Assembly (NCBI RefSeq): GCF_009908285.1
Contig: NZ_JAAARM010000018.1
Location: 62,001-126,000 of the forward strand
Origin: Pseudomonas sp. Fl4BN1
GTDB taxonomy: Bacteria > Pseudomonadota > Gammaproteobacteria > Pseudomonadales > Pseudomonadaceae
Direction: 5' to 3'
Length of the DNA: 64,000 nt
Shown here in pieces: positions 35,290 through 43,818 of the stretch (positions within the stretch are counted from its first letter, which is position 1; the number at the start of each line of letters is the position of its first letter). Position numbers and translations under genes: made by a program. The notes beneath the pieces were generated by a model, which saw only the letters and a list, made by a program, of their open reading frames with translations, had not been told where the DNA came from and ran no database searches.

Positions 35290-35601
35290 GTCAGCGTTTC
35301 TCCAATTTTTAGCGTTTTACGCTCAAAAAACCCACTTCATGCCACTTTCCGCCACTTGCGCACACTATAGGAATGCGCCCATACCACCGTCAAGGCGCGC
35401 AGCGACGGAAAAGCCTTATAGAACGGAGATTTAGGACGCAAAAAGGAGAGGTAACGAGAATTAGGGGGGCGTTCCAGAGCATTAACTTCAGACAGCTCAT
35501 TGAGCTACAGCACGAAGTTAAAGTGATTTGTTAAGAGTAAGATTTTTTCGGTATTACAAGAACGCTTCTGCTATTGATTCAAGCAGGGAGGGAAAAGGTG
35601 G
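35290..35601. other. Gap between mraZ and rnpB
   Basis: Apart from the mraZ promoter and boxes (35332-35393), this 312-base gap shows no convincing gene. It has an AT-rich part near 35520-35580 with a T run on the plus strand, and a small inverted repeat AGCTCATTGAGCT near 35500. I see no clear rho-independent terminator for rnpB on the minus strand. Confidence 0.6.
35332..35393 (-). promoter_or_regulatory. dcw promoter with triple MraZ box
   Basis: Minus strand: TTGACG (35388-35393), 18 bases, TATAGT (35364-35369), a near-consensus sigma-70 promoter. Start of transcription should be about 35357. From there AAGTGG occurs three times at exact 10-base steps (plus-strand CCACTT at 35332, 35342 and 35352). 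MraZ operators in E. coli are TGGGN repeats with the same 10-base period. The boxes lie over and just past the start point, fitting repression. Confidence 0.85.
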
Positions 35602-35953
35602 AGAGTCGATCTGTAAGCCGGGTTCTGTCGAGGACAGTCATTCCTCTACGATGGCCATCACTGGACATCTTTAGCAACCTACCCGGTTCCAGCGCGGGCC
35701 ACGCCTTGGAACCCTATTTGGTCTTGCTCCGAGTGGGGTTTACCTAGCCACGAACTGTTACCAGACGTGCGGTGCGCTCTTACCGCACCTTTTCACCCTT
35801 ACCGGCACCGAAGTGCTTAGGCGGTTATTTTCTGTGGCACTTTCCGTAGGCTCGCGCCTCCCAGGCATTACCTGGCACTCCGCCCTATGGAGCCCGGACT
35901 TTCCTCCCCCCTCTAATTTTCATAGAGGGCAGCGACTGTCCAATCGACTCTCC
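35602..35953 (-). ncRNA. rnpB: RNase P RNA (class A)
   Basis: Catalytic RNA of the tRNA 5'-processing ribozyme. On the minus strand it opens AGAGTCGATTGGACAGTCGC, contains the universal GAGGAAAGTCCGGGCTCC near 35890-35910, ACAGAAAATAACCGCC, and closes AACCCGGCTTACAGATCGAC; the first and last bases pair (GAGTCGAT with ATCGACTC) as in class A RNAs. Length about 350 is normal. Ends are approximate to a few bases. A -10-like TTAATCT lies about 10 bases before the 5' end. The same place between mraZ and rsmI is used in P. aeruginosa. Confidence 0.96.
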
Positions 35954-36023
35954 GCCGCGCAGATTAACGGCAGAGCGGCCTAAGAACAAGCGCTAAAAGC
36001 CTTTGGCCACCCTGCTACGTAAT

Positions 36024-36896
36024 TTATTGCCCCTTCTGTTTATCCAGGGCCACCTGATACAGCACATTCTTGCGCTCACCGGTAATTTCAGCAGCCAACG
36101 CAGCCGCCCTCTTGAGCGGCATCTCCTTGAGCAGCAAATCAAGAATACGCATCGACTCACTGCTGATCGCTTCGTCACTTTCCGGCACCGTCCATCCCGC
36201 GACCAACACCACGCACTCTCCACGCTGCTGATTGCTGTCGGACTCGACGAACTGGCGCAACTCGGAAAGCGGCAAGCCCTTGAGGGTTTCGAAGGTTTTG
36301 GTCAGTTCACGAGCCAGCAACGCCGGCCGCTCACCACCGAACACCGACTCCATGTCCTGCAGACACTCGAGAATGCGATGCGGCGCCTCATAGAAAATCA
36401 GCGTCCGCGGCTCTTCCTTGACCAACTCCAGTCGCGCCCGACGCCCAACGGCCTTGGCCGGCAGAAATCCCTCGAAGATAAACCGATCCGACGGCAGGCC
36501 CGCTGCCGACAGCGCTGCGATCAGCGCACAAGCCCCTGGCACCGGCACCACGTTGATACCTGCGGCCCGAGCCTGGCGCACCAAGTGATAACCCGGATCG
36601 GAAATCAGCGGGGTACCAGCATCGGAGATCAAGGCAACGTTATCGCCCGCCAATAAACGGGTAATGAAACGACTACCCTCATCACGCTCGTTATGCTCAT
36701 GACAGGCTGCCAAAGGAGTGGAAATCCCGAAGTGCTGCATCAATCGCTGGGAGTGCCGAGTATCCTCAGCCGCGATCAATGACACCTCGCGCAATAACTT
36801 CAGGGCCCGAGCACTGATGTCATCCAGGTTGCCAATGGGCGTCGCCACCACATAAAGCGAGCCAGCAATGGAATTCAAAGGACCTGGAGCAGTCAA
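36024..36896 (-). CDS. rsmI: 16S rRNA 2'-O-methyltransferase RsmI
   Basis: Methylates the 2'-OH of C1402 of 16S rRNA with AdoMet. About 290 residues of the tetrapyrrole-methylase fold: SLYVVATPIGNLDDISARAL, AAEDTRHSQRLMQHF, ISDAGTPLISDPGYHLV and VPGACALIAALSAAGLPSDRF are all hallmark blocks. I chose TTG at 36896 (then TAPGPLNSIAG) because AAGAGG lies seven bases before it; a longer frame reaches 37019 but its extra 41 residues look non-coding. It is divergent from lpoA. Confidence 0.95.
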   Translation of the reverse strand: MTAPGPLNSIAGSLYVVATPIGNLDDISARALKLLREVSLIAAEDTRHSQRLMQHFGISTPLAACHEHNERDEGSRFITRLLAGDNVALISDAGTPLISDPGYHLVRQARAAGINVVPVPGACALIAALSAAGLPSDRFIFEGFLPAKAVGRRARLELVKEEPRTLIFYEAPHRILECLQDMESVFGGERPALLARELTKTFETLKGLPLSELRQFVESDSNQQRGECVVLVAGWTVPESDEAISSESMRILDLLLKEMPLKRAAALAAEITGERKNVLYQVALDKQKGQ

Positions 36897-37115
36897 AGCG
36901 CACACCTCTTGATCGACAAAAGCGTCATTGTAGCGCGTTGAAGTCTTCTCAATACGCCTCACAATCGCGCAACGCTCCAGCCCATTGCGACCTTTTATGC
37001 ACCACAGCAACATTTGCATCAGCTAAATAGACGGTTTATCACCTCTAACATCGCGCCCCGGCCAGCGCTTGGGTACAATTCCACGCTAATTTGATCGAGT
37101 ATCAGGAACACTTAC

Positions 37116-38927
37116 ATGATCGCTTGCCTGCGGCTGTTTCTTGCCCTCTGCCTGGCTACCCTTCTGGTGGCTTGCGCCAGCTCGCCCTCCTCCAGTCTTG
37201 GCGAACTTCCACGGACACCGGATGCCAGCATCGAGCAGCTGCTCGAACAGGCCGCCGCCAGCAAAAGCCCGGACAAGGCCGCCCTCTTGCGCCTGAGCGC
37301 TGCTGACCTGGCCTATCGTCAAGGCAATGCCGGACGCGCCGGACAGATCCTCCAGCAAGTACCGCTGGACCAGCTCAAACCCGCCCAGCAGATCTTTGCC
37401 AGCACCCTGGCTGCAGAACTGGCGATGGTGCGCAATCAGCCAAAAGCTGCGCTGACCGCGCTGAGCCACCCCAGCCTGCAACACTTGGGCGAGTTGCCAG
37501 CAGCTCAGCAGATCCGTACCGGCAGCGTTTACGCTCGTGCCCTGGAAGCCGATGGCCAGACATTGGCCGCTGCAAAGCAGCGAATCCTGATCGCACCGCT
37601 ACTGAAAGATGACGCCGCAGCGAAAAACCATGAGGCCATCTGGGCCCTGATTGCCGCCCTGCCCACCGATCAGTTGCAGCCTGCAGGCAACGACGACCTG
37701 GCCGGCTGGCTGAGCCTGGCCCTGGCAGTCAAGACTGCGGGCACCCTGGAGCAGCAACAGGCAGCCATCGATAACTGGCGCGCGCAGAATCCGAAGCACC
37801 CTGCCGCCCTTCAACTGCCGCAACCGCTGATCAAGCTCAAGGAACTGGCCAGCCAGCCGATTTCGAAAATCGCTTTGCTGCTGCCACAGGACGGCCCTCT
37901 GGCTTCAGTCTCCAAAGCGCTGCGTGAAGGCTTCATGGCCGCTCACTATCAGGCTCAGCAAGCCGGACAAAAACCACCTAGCATCGAGTTCTACGACAGC
38001 TCGCGCCTGAGCTCCCTGGATGACTTCTACCGCAAGGCCCAGGCTGCCGGCGTGCAACTGGTGGTTGGCCCGCTGGAAAAACCACTGGTCAAGCAACTCG
38101 CCGCGCGCCCACAACTGCCGATCACTACCCTTGCCCTGAACTACAGCGAGGGCGAACAAGGCCCGGCGCAGTTGTTCCAGTTTGGCCTGGCGGCAGAAGA
38201 CGAAGCTCGTGAAGTTTCTCGCCGCGCCCGCGCCGATGGTTTGCATCGTGCTGCTGCGCTGGTCCCCAAAGGCGAGTGGGGCGACCGCGTGCTGAAGGCC
38301 TTCCGCCAGGATTGGGAAGCCAATGGCGGTAGCGTGATCGGTATCGAACGCGTTGACCAACCTGTCGCCTTGGCCCAGCAGATTGCCGACCTGTTCAAAT
38401 TGCGCCAAAGCGAAGGCCGCGCCAAGAGCCTGCAGAGCACCGTAGGCACTCAAGTCGCCGCACAACCATCGCGCCGCCAGGACATCGAGTTCATTTTCCT
38501 CGCTGCCACTCCGCAACAGGCCCAACAGATCAAGCCGACCCTGAACTTCCAGTACGCTGGCGACGTTCCGGTGTACGCCACCTCCAACGTGTTCAGCGCC
38601 AGCGGGGACCAGAACCAGTACAACGACATGAATGGCGTGATGTTCTGCGAAACGCCTTGGCTGCTGGATGCCAACGGCACTCTGCGCCGTCAGGTCACCG
38701 CACAATGGCCACAAGCCGGAGGCAGCCTCGGCCGTCTTTACGCCATGGGGGCCGACGCCTATCGCCTGGCGCCACGCCTGGGCCAACTCAAGGCTTTGCC
38801 AGACAGCCGGATAGAAGGTGAATCCGGCAGCCTGGGCATGGCCGCAGGCCAGCGCATCGAACGCCAGTTGCCATGGGCCAAGTTCGTCGGGGGCCAGGTC
38901 ACTCGCCTGCCCGACACGCCGCGCTAA
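37116..38927 (+). CDS. lpoA: Penicillin-binding protein activator LpoA
   Basis: Outer-membrane lipoprotein that reaches through the periplasm to stimulate the bifunctional synthase PBP1a. 603 residues: lipoprotein signal with lipobox LLVACASSP (Cys near residue 20), an N-terminal TPR-like helical half (about 30-250, rich in Ala/Leu/Gln) and a C-terminal half of periplasmic-binding-protein type I fold (KIALLLPQDGPLASVSKAL, VVGPLEKPLVKQL, FIFLAATPQQAQQI). A TACAAT box at 37074-37079 may be its -10. Its stop shares one base with the yraN start (TAATG). It is divergent from rsmI, as in enterobacteria. Confidence 0.94.
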   Translation: MIACLRLFLALCLATLLVACASSPSSSLGELPRTPDASIEQLLEQAAASKSPDKAALLRLSAADLAYRQGNAGRAGQILQQVPLDQLKPAQQIFASTLAAELAMVRNQPKAALTALSHPSLQHLGELPAAQQIRTGSVYARALEADGQTLAAAKQRILIAPLLKDDAAAKNHEAIWALIAALPTDQLQPAGNDDLAGWLSLALAVKTAGTLEQQQAAIDNWRAQNPKHPAALQLPQPLIKLKELASQPISKIALLLPQDGPLASVSKALREGFMAAHYQAQQAGQKPPSIEFYDSSRLSSLDDFYRKAQAAGVQLVVGPLEKPLVKQLAARPQLPITTLALNYSEGEQGPAQLFQFGLAAEDEAREVSRRARADGLHRAAALVPKGEWGDRVLKAFRQDWEANGGSVIGIERVDQPVALAQQIADLFKLRQSEGRAKSLQSTVGTQVAAQPSRRQDIEFIFLAATPQQAQQIKPTLNFQYAGDVPVYATSNVFSASGDQNQYNDMNGVMFCETPWLLDANGTLRRQVTAQWPQAGGSLGRLYAMGADAYRLAPRLGQLKALPDSRIEGESGSLGMAAGQRIERQLPWAKFVGGQVTRLPDTPR

Positions 38928-39298
38928 TGCCTCAAGGATCACGCCAGCAAAGCGGAAGAGATGCCGAGTGCCAAGCACTCAGGCATCTGCAGCAGCAAGG
39001 ACTGCGCCTATTGGCGCAGAACTGGCTGTGTAAGCGCGGCGAGCTTGATCTGGTCATGCTTGACGGCGATACAGTAGTATTCGTCGAAGTCCGCTACAGA
39101 CAACACACTCAATGGGGTGGCGCGCTGGGCAGTATCGATGGGCGCAAGCGCCAAAAGCTGATCCTCGCTGCGCAGAGCTTCCTGCAACGCGAATCACGCT
39201 GGTCCAACCACCCCTGCCGTTTCGACGTGGTCGCCATTGACGGCAGCCCGGGTGCAGAAGCCCACTTGAACTGGCTACGCAATGCCTTTGACAGCTGA
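38927..39298 (+). CDS. yraN: YraN (UPF0102) nuclease-fold protein
   Basis: Small protein of the Holliday-junction-resolvase-like endonuclease superfamily; biological role unsettled. 123 residues. The nuclease-like core is seen as LLAQNWLCKRGELDLVMLDGDTVVFVEVRYR, where E-x-D-L ... F-V-E-V-(K/R) are the metal-binding positions. Start ATG 38927 shares a base with the lpoA stop, which rules out the longer frame. Part of the lpoA-yraN-diaA-dolP row known from E. coli. Confidence 0.93.
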   Translation: MPQGSRQQSGRDAECQALRHLQQQGLRLLAQNWLCKRGELDLVMLDGDTVVFVEVRYRQHTQWGGALGSIDGRKRQKLILAAQSFLQRESRWSNHPCRFDVVAIDGSPGAEAHLNWLRNAFDS

Positions 39299-39402
39299 AA
39301 GACGCCCTCAGGCCGCACCCATTTTCACTCAACTTTTTTGCTCTTTGCTTTGCGGGCTGCACATTCACGTGCCACCAAGCCGCGCCACTTAAGGTCACAC
39401 AG

Positions 39403-39996
39403 ATGGACATGCAATCCCGAATTCGCCAGCTTTTTCAGGCCAGTATCGATACCAAGCAACAGGCGATGGACGTACTTGCACCGCACATCGAGCAAGCCAG
39501 CCAGGTCATGGTCAACGCCCTGCTCAACGAAGGCAAAATGCTCTCCTGTGGCAACGGTGGCTCCGCCGGCGACGCCCAGCACTTCTCCTCCGAGCTGCTC
39601 AACCGCTTTGAACGTGAACGCCCCAGCCTGCCGGCGATTGCCCTGACCACCGACAGCTCGACCATTACCTCGATTGCCAACGACTACAGCTACAACGAAA
39701 TCTTCTCCAAACAGATCCGCGCCCTGGGCCAGCCCGGCGATGTGTTGCTGGCGATTTCCACCAGTGGCAACTCGGCGAACATTATTCAAGCCATCCAGGC
39801 CGCACATGATCGAGAAATGATTGTCGTAGCATTGACCGGCCGCGACGGCGGCGGCATGGCTTCGCTGCTACTGCCCGAAGATGTCGAGATTCGCGTCCCG
39901 GCCACCGTCACTGCACGTATTCAAGAAGTCCACCTGCTGGCGATCCACTGCCTTTGCGACTTGATCGACAGCCAATTGTTCGGGAGTGAAGAATGA
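39403..39996 (+). CDS. diaA: SIS-domain protein, DiaA / phosphoheptose isomerase type
   Basis: SIS-fold protein of 197 residues with motifs LSCGNGGSAGDAQHFSSEL and LAISTSGNSANIIQAIQAA. The family includes GmhA, which makes heptose 7-phosphate for lipopolysaccharide, and DiaA, a tetramer that helps DnaA assemble at the origin. Database entries in Pseudomonas usually say phosphoheptose isomerase. The place between yraN and the BON lipoprotein gene is that of E. coli diaA, so I favour the DiaA side, though one protein may do both jobs. The end overlaps dolP by four bases (ATGA). An alternative name is gmhA. Confidence 0.85.
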   Translation: MDMQSRIRQLFQASIDTKQQAMDVLAPHIEQASQVMVNALLNEGKMLSCGNGGSAGDAQHFSSELLNRFERERPSLPAIALTTDSSTITSIANDYSYNEIFSKQIRALGQPGDVLLAISTSGNSANIIQAIQAAHDREMIVVALTGRDGGGMASLLLPEDVEIRVPATVTARIQEVHLLAIHCLCDLIDSQLFGSEE

Positions 39997-40571
39997 CCCC
40001 TAATCGCCTTGGCCTTCTAGCCCTGACCTTGTGTCTAAGCATCACTGGTTGCAGCTCGGTGATCACCGCCACCCGCGACAAGCCCATTGATGATGATCGC
40101 GGTACTCGCACCTTCGGCAGCAAGATCGACGACTCACTGATCGAGACCAAAGTCAGCGTCAACGTCGCCAAAGCCAACCCGGACCTGGAAAACAACTCGC
40201 ACATCGTCGTCAGCAGCTTCAACGGCATCGTTCTGCTGGCGGGCCAGACACCGCGCGCCGACCTCAAGGCCATGGCCGAGCAGGCCGCCAGCGAGGTACA
40301 GCGGGTCAAGAAGGTCCATAACGAACTGCAGGTACTACCGCCTTCCGGATTTCTGGCGCGCCAGAACGATGGCTGGCTGACCACCAAGATCAAGACCCAG
40401 ATGCTCGCCGACGCTAGCGTACCCGCCTCGCGCATCAAGGTCGTGACCGAGAACGGCATCGTTTACCTGCTGGGCCTGCTGACCCAACAGGAAGCCGCTC
40501 AAGCCACCAACCTGGTGCAGGGCGTTTCCGGCGTACAGAGAATCGTCAAATTGTTTGAATACATCGACTGA
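39993..40571 (+). CDS. dolP: BON-domain outer-membrane lipoprotein DolP (YraP)
   Basis: Lipoprotein that supports outer-membrane integrity and BAM function. 192 residues: signal with lipobox LSITGCSS (Cys near residue 20), then two BON domains (about 45-115, SLIETKVSVNVAKANPDLE; and about 125-190, WLTTKIKTQMLADASVPASRI). Glycine pattern VVSSFNGIVLLAGQ and VVTENGIVYLLGLL is typical of BON repeats. It overlaps diaA by four bases and ends in a bidirectional terminator shared with sspB. Confidence 0.93.
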   Translation: MTPNRLGLLALTLCLSITGCSSVITATRDKPIDDDRGTRTFGSKIDDSLIETKVSVNVAKANPDLENNSHIVVSSFNGIVLLAGQTPRADLKAMAEQAASEVQRVKKVHNELQVLPPSGFLARQNDGWLTTKIKTQMLADASVPASRIKVVTENGIVYLLGLLTQQEAAQATNLVQGVSGVQRIVKLFEYID

Positions 40572-40591
40572 CACGCAGCTCTGACAGATAC

Positions 40592-40625
40592 AAAAAAGGC
40601 GATCCATTCGGATCGCCTTTTTTAT
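40592..40625. terminator. Bidirectional terminator between dolP and sspB
   Basis: AAAAAAGGCGATCC, ATTC and GGATCGCCTTTTTT form a strong hairpin with an A run on one side and a T run on the other, so it can end both the lpoA-dolP row and the sspAB row. It touches the sspB stop codon. Confidence 0.92.
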
Positions 40626-41041
40626 TACTTGACCACCTTCAAGCTCGGCCGGCCACTTGGACGCGGCGGCTCACTGTCAGGTGGCGGCATATCATCATCC
40701 GACTCGACGCCCTCTTCATCTTCATCAAGAGACGACTCGAGATCGAAGACCATACCCTGGCCATTCTCTCGCGCGTAAATCCCGAGAATCGCAGCGATAG
40801 GCACGTGCAAGCTGTGAGGCACACCACCAAAGCGTCCCTCAAAGGTCACGGCATCGTTGTCCATGTGCAGATGGCGCACAGCACTGGGCGAAATGTTCAG
40901 GACGATCTGTCCGTCACTGGCAAAGCCCTGGGGCACCTGCACCGCCGGGTACTCGGAATTCACCAGCATGTGCGGGGTGCAATCGTTGTCCACAATCCAC
41001 TCATAGAGCGCACGGACCAGATAAGGTCGACTGGAGTTCAT
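40625..41041 (-). CDS. sspB: ClpXP adaptor SspB
   Basis: Delivers ssrA-tagged and other substrates to the ClpXP protease. 138 residues: the substrate-binding domain (1-105, starting MNSSRPYLVRALYEWIVDND, with YPAVQVPQGFASDGQIVLNI), a long acidic flexible linker (DEDEEGVESDDD) and a C-terminal ClpX-binding tail (GRPSLKVVK), the XB motif. It lies 16 bases after sspA. Confidence 0.97.
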   Translation of the reverse strand: MNSSRPYLVRALYEWIVDNDCTPHMLVNSEYPAVQVPQGFASDGQIVLNISPSAVRHLHMDNDAVTFEGRFGGVPHSLHVPIAAILGIYARENGQGMVFDLESSLDEDEEGVESDDDMPPPDSEPPRPSGRPSLKVVK

Positions 41042-41057
41042 AGCGGCTCCTTAAGCC

Positions 41058-41675
41058 TCAGCGCATATCACGTTCGACACCAGACAGACTCGCCTGGAAA
41101 GCCTCACGCGCAAATTGACGCTCCATATAATCGAGCAACGGCTTGGCCTGCCGCGGCAGTTCAATACCCAGAATCGGCAATCTCCAGAGTATGGGCAGTA
41201 GGCAGCAGTCCACCAGGCTTTGTTCCTCACTGAGGAAAAATGGCTTGTCTGCGAATAGCGGAGAAACTCCGGTCAAACTTTCACGCAATTCCTTACGCGC
41301 CAGCACCCGAGCGGCTTCCTTGGTTCGAGCATCAAGAATCAAGTCCACCTGCCCACACCAGTCACGCTGAATCCGGTGTATCAGCAAACGGCTATTAGCC
41401 CGCGCCACAGGATAAACCGGCAGCAATGGTGGGTGCGGATAACGCTCATCCAGGTACTCCATCACCACTGTCGACTCCCACAACGCCAGGTCACGATCGA
41501 CCAGCGTAGGCAAGCTCCCGTATGGATTCACTTCGATCAGCTTTGGCGGCTGACGACCCGCCTCCACACTGATGATCTCGGCGCTGACACCTTTCTCCGC
41601 AAGCACAATGCGCACCCGGTGGGAATAGTGGTCGGCGGGGTCGGAGTAACAGGCCAACCGATTGGTCACGCCCAT
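41058..41675 (-). CDS. sspA: Stringent starvation protein A SspA
   Basis: RNA-polymerase-associated regulator with a glutathione-S-transferase fold but no known transferase activity. 205 residues: thioredoxin-like N-terminal part (LACYSDPADHYSHRVRIVLAEKGV) and helical C-terminal part, with PLLPVYPVARANSRLLIHRI in between. In Pseudomonas it affects virulence gene transcription. GAGGAGG lies before the start. It follows the petC end with the long hairpin at 41713-41799 between, and is likely co-transcribed with sspB. Confidence 0.97.
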   Translation of the reverse strand: MGVTNRLACYSDPADHYSHRVRIVLAEKGVSAEIISVEAGRQPPKLIEVNPYGSLPTLVDRDLALWESTVVMEYLDERYPHPPLLPVYPVARANSRLLIHRIQRDWCGQVDLILDARTKEAARVLARKELRESLTGVSPLFADKPFFLSEEQSLVDCCLLPILWRLPILGIELPRQAKPLLDYMERQFAREAFQASLSGVERDMR

Positions 41676-41712
41676 GGCGGTCCTCCTCGCTTGTTGAAAT
41701 TATCGGAAGCAG

Positions 41713-41799
41713 AAAAAACGAGCGCGCCCTGAAGGCGCCTCTGGTAACACCCGGATGATACAGGGTTGTTACAGTTTCAGAGACGCCCTTGGGCGCGCA
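41713..41799 (-). terminator. Terminator of petABC inside a long imperfect palindrome
   Basis: Minus strand after petC: GGGCGTCTCTGAAAC...GTAACAACCC is mirrored by GGGTGTTAC...CAGAGGCGCC, so about 30-base arms pair around a short loop near 41755. Within the second arm a local hairpin GCGCC-TTCAG-GGCGC is followed by CGTTTTTTCT, a standard terminator. Local and long pairings share the same bases and exclude each other. SspA starts 38 bases further on. Confidence 0.75.
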
Positions 41800-41827
41800 C
41801 GTTCAACAACTGATGCTTAAAACGTTA

Positions 41828-42607
41828 TTAATGCACATCTTTCCAATATTCGCGCTTCAGCAGATAGGCGAACACGAAGAAGAAGGCCAGGTACAAGAGT
41901 ACATAAGTACCGATGCGCTGGTGCTGCAGTTTGACCGGGTTGGCCGAGTAAGCCAGGAAGGTCACCAGATTCTTGACCTTCTCGTCGAACTGCGCCTCAT
42001 TGAGGGTGCCCGTGTTTTCCTTGATGGTCAGCTGATCGCAAGCCTCATGCGTCAGAGGCGTGCCGGTCAGCGGATCGTATTGCTTCTTGCCGTCCTCGAC
42101 AATCTGGACCTGCTTGCAACCAATCACCTGACGGCCTTGCAGACCGACCAGAACGTTAGGCATACCCACATTCGGGAACACCGTGTTGTTCACACCCCAA
42201 GGCCGCGAAGGGTCCTCGTAGAAGGACTTCAGGTAACCATAGAGCCAGTCGGTACCACGCACACGAGCTACCAAGGTCAGGTCCGGCGGCGCAGCACCGA
42301 ACCAGGTCTTGGCATCCGCCGGCTGCATGCCGATGTTCATGTGGTCACCGATCTTTGCTCCGGTGAACACCAGATTGCTCAGCATCAGGTCGTGAGGGAT
42401 GCCCAAGTCATCGGCAACTCGCTCATAACGCTGGAACTTGGCGCTGTGGCAGCCCATGCAGTAGTTGGCAAAGGTACGCGCACCATCTTGCAGGGCAGCT
42501 TTGTCAGACAGGTCGATGTCGACCTTTTCCAACTCAGGACCGTGCTCGGCTGCGAAAGACAATACAGGCATAGCAGCAAGAATCAGTACAGCAAATAGCT
42601 TTTTCAT
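41828..42607 (-). CDS. petC: Cytochrome c1 of the bc1 complex
   Basis: Membrane-anchored haem protein that passes electrons from the Rieske centre to soluble cytochrome c. About 259 residues: signal peptide (MKKLFAVLILAAMPVLSFAA), haem-binding CMGCHSAKF, the methionine ligand area, and a C-terminal TM anchor (TYVLLYLAFFFVFAYLLKR). I set the start at 42607, sharing one base with the petB stop; the longer frame runs into petB. Last gene of petABC. Confidence 0.97.
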   Translation of the reverse strand: MKKLFAVLILAAMPVLSFAAEHGPELEKVDIDLSDKAALQDGARTFANYCMGCHSAKFQRYERVADDLGIPHDLMLSNLVFTGAKIGDHMNIGMQPADAKTWFGAAPPDLTLVARVRGTDWLYGYLKSFYEDPSRPWGVNNTVFPNVGMPNVLVGLQGRQVIGCKQVQIVEDGKKQYDPLTGTPLTHEACDQLTIKENTGTLNEAQFDEKVKNLVTFLAYSANPVKLQHQRIGTYVLLYLAFFFVFAYLLKREYWKDVH

Positions 42608-43818
42608 CAGCCAGTCACCCTTTCCGGAACCGGTTTGGTCTTCTCGAGCCTGGTATAGAACGGCATCAGAATGAAGTAGGCGAAGTACAGGAAGGTACAC
42701 ACCTGCGACAGCAACGTACGACCCGGAGTCGGTGCGAGCACGCCCAGCACTCCCAGGATCACGAACGAGATGCAGAACACCAGCAACCAGATCTTGCTCA
42801 GCATGCCTTTGTAGCGCATTGACTTGACCGGACTACGGTCCAGCCATGGCAGCACGAACAGCACGGCAATAGCGGCACCCATGGCAACAACACCCATGAG
42901 CTTGTCTGGGATTGCACGCAAAATTGCGTAGAACGGAGTGAAGTACCACACCGGAGCAATGTGCTCAGGCGTCTTGAACGCGTTAGCTTGTTCGAAGTTC
43001 GGTTTTTCGAGGAAATAACCACCCATTTCCGGAAAGAAGAACACGATCGAGCAGAAGATGAACAGGAACACCACCACGCCGACGATATCTTTCACGGTGT
43101 AGTAAGGGTGGAAAGGAATGCCGTCCAGCGGAATACCGTTCTCGTCCTTGTGCTTCTTGATGTCCACGCCATCCGGGTTGTTCGAACCCACCTCGTGCAA
43201 CGCGAGGATATGCAGCACCACCAGGCCAAGAATAACGATTGGCAAGGCCACGACGTGCAAGGCGAAGAAGCGGTTCAAGGTGATCCCGGAAATCAGGTAG
43301 TCACCACGAATCCACTGGGTCAGGTCGTCACCGATAACCGGGATCGCACCGAACAGCGAGATGATCACCTGGGCACCCCAGTAGGACATCTGTCCCCAAG
43401 GCAACAGGTAGCCCATGAAGGCCTCGGCCATCAACGCCAGATAGATCAGCATGCCGAACAACCACACCAGCTCACGAGGCTTCTGGTAGGAACCGTAAAG
43501 CAGGCCACGGAACATGTGCAGATAGACCACGATGAAGAACGCCGAAGCGCCAGTGGAGTGCAGTAATCGCAGGATGGCGCCGTATTCGACGTCACGCATG
43601 ATGTATTCAACGGAAGCAAAGGCTTCTTCCGCCGAAGGGGTGTAGCTCATGGTCAGCCAGACGCCGGTAACGATCTGATTGACCAGAACCAACAGTGCCA
43701 GGGAGCCAAAGAAATAGAAGAAGTTGAAGTTCTTCGGAGCGTAATACTTGCTGAGATGGTCTTCCCACATTTTGGTTGCGGGGAAGCGCGCATCCACCCA
43801 ATCCATGAACTTGCTCAT
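42607..43818 (-). CDS. petB: Cytochrome b of the bc1 complex
   Basis: Di-haem integral membrane subunit that oxidises and reduces ubiquinol. 403 residues, eight hydrophobic helices, haem ligand histidines in RLLHSTGASAFFIVVYLHMF and FALHVVALPIVILGLVVLH, the Qo-site PEWY-like stretch APVWYFTPFYAI. The ATG at 43818 shares a base with the petA stop (TGATG); a GTG directly before it is an unneeded alternative. Unlike plastid types it is a single long cytochrome b. Confidence 0.98.
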   Translation of the reverse strand: MSKFMDWVDARFPATKMWEDHLSKYYAPKNFNFFYFFGSLALLVLVNQIVTGVWLTMSYTPSAEEAFASVEYIMRDVEYGAILRLLHSTGASAFFIVVYLHMFRGLLYGSYQKPRELVWLFGMLIYLALMAEAFMGYLLPWGQMSYWGAQVIISLFGAIPVIGDDLTQWIRGDYLISGITLNRFFALHVVALPIVILGLVVLHILALHEVGSNNPDGVDIKKHKDENGIPLDGIPFHPYYTVKDIVGVVVFLFIFCSIVFFFPEMGGYFLEKPNFEQANAFKTPEHIAPVWYFTPFYAILRAIPDKLMGVVAMGAAIAVLFVLPWLDRSPVKSMRYKGMLSKIWLLVFCISFVILGVLGVLAPTPGRTLLSQVCTFLYFAYFILMPFYTRLEKTKPVPERVTG

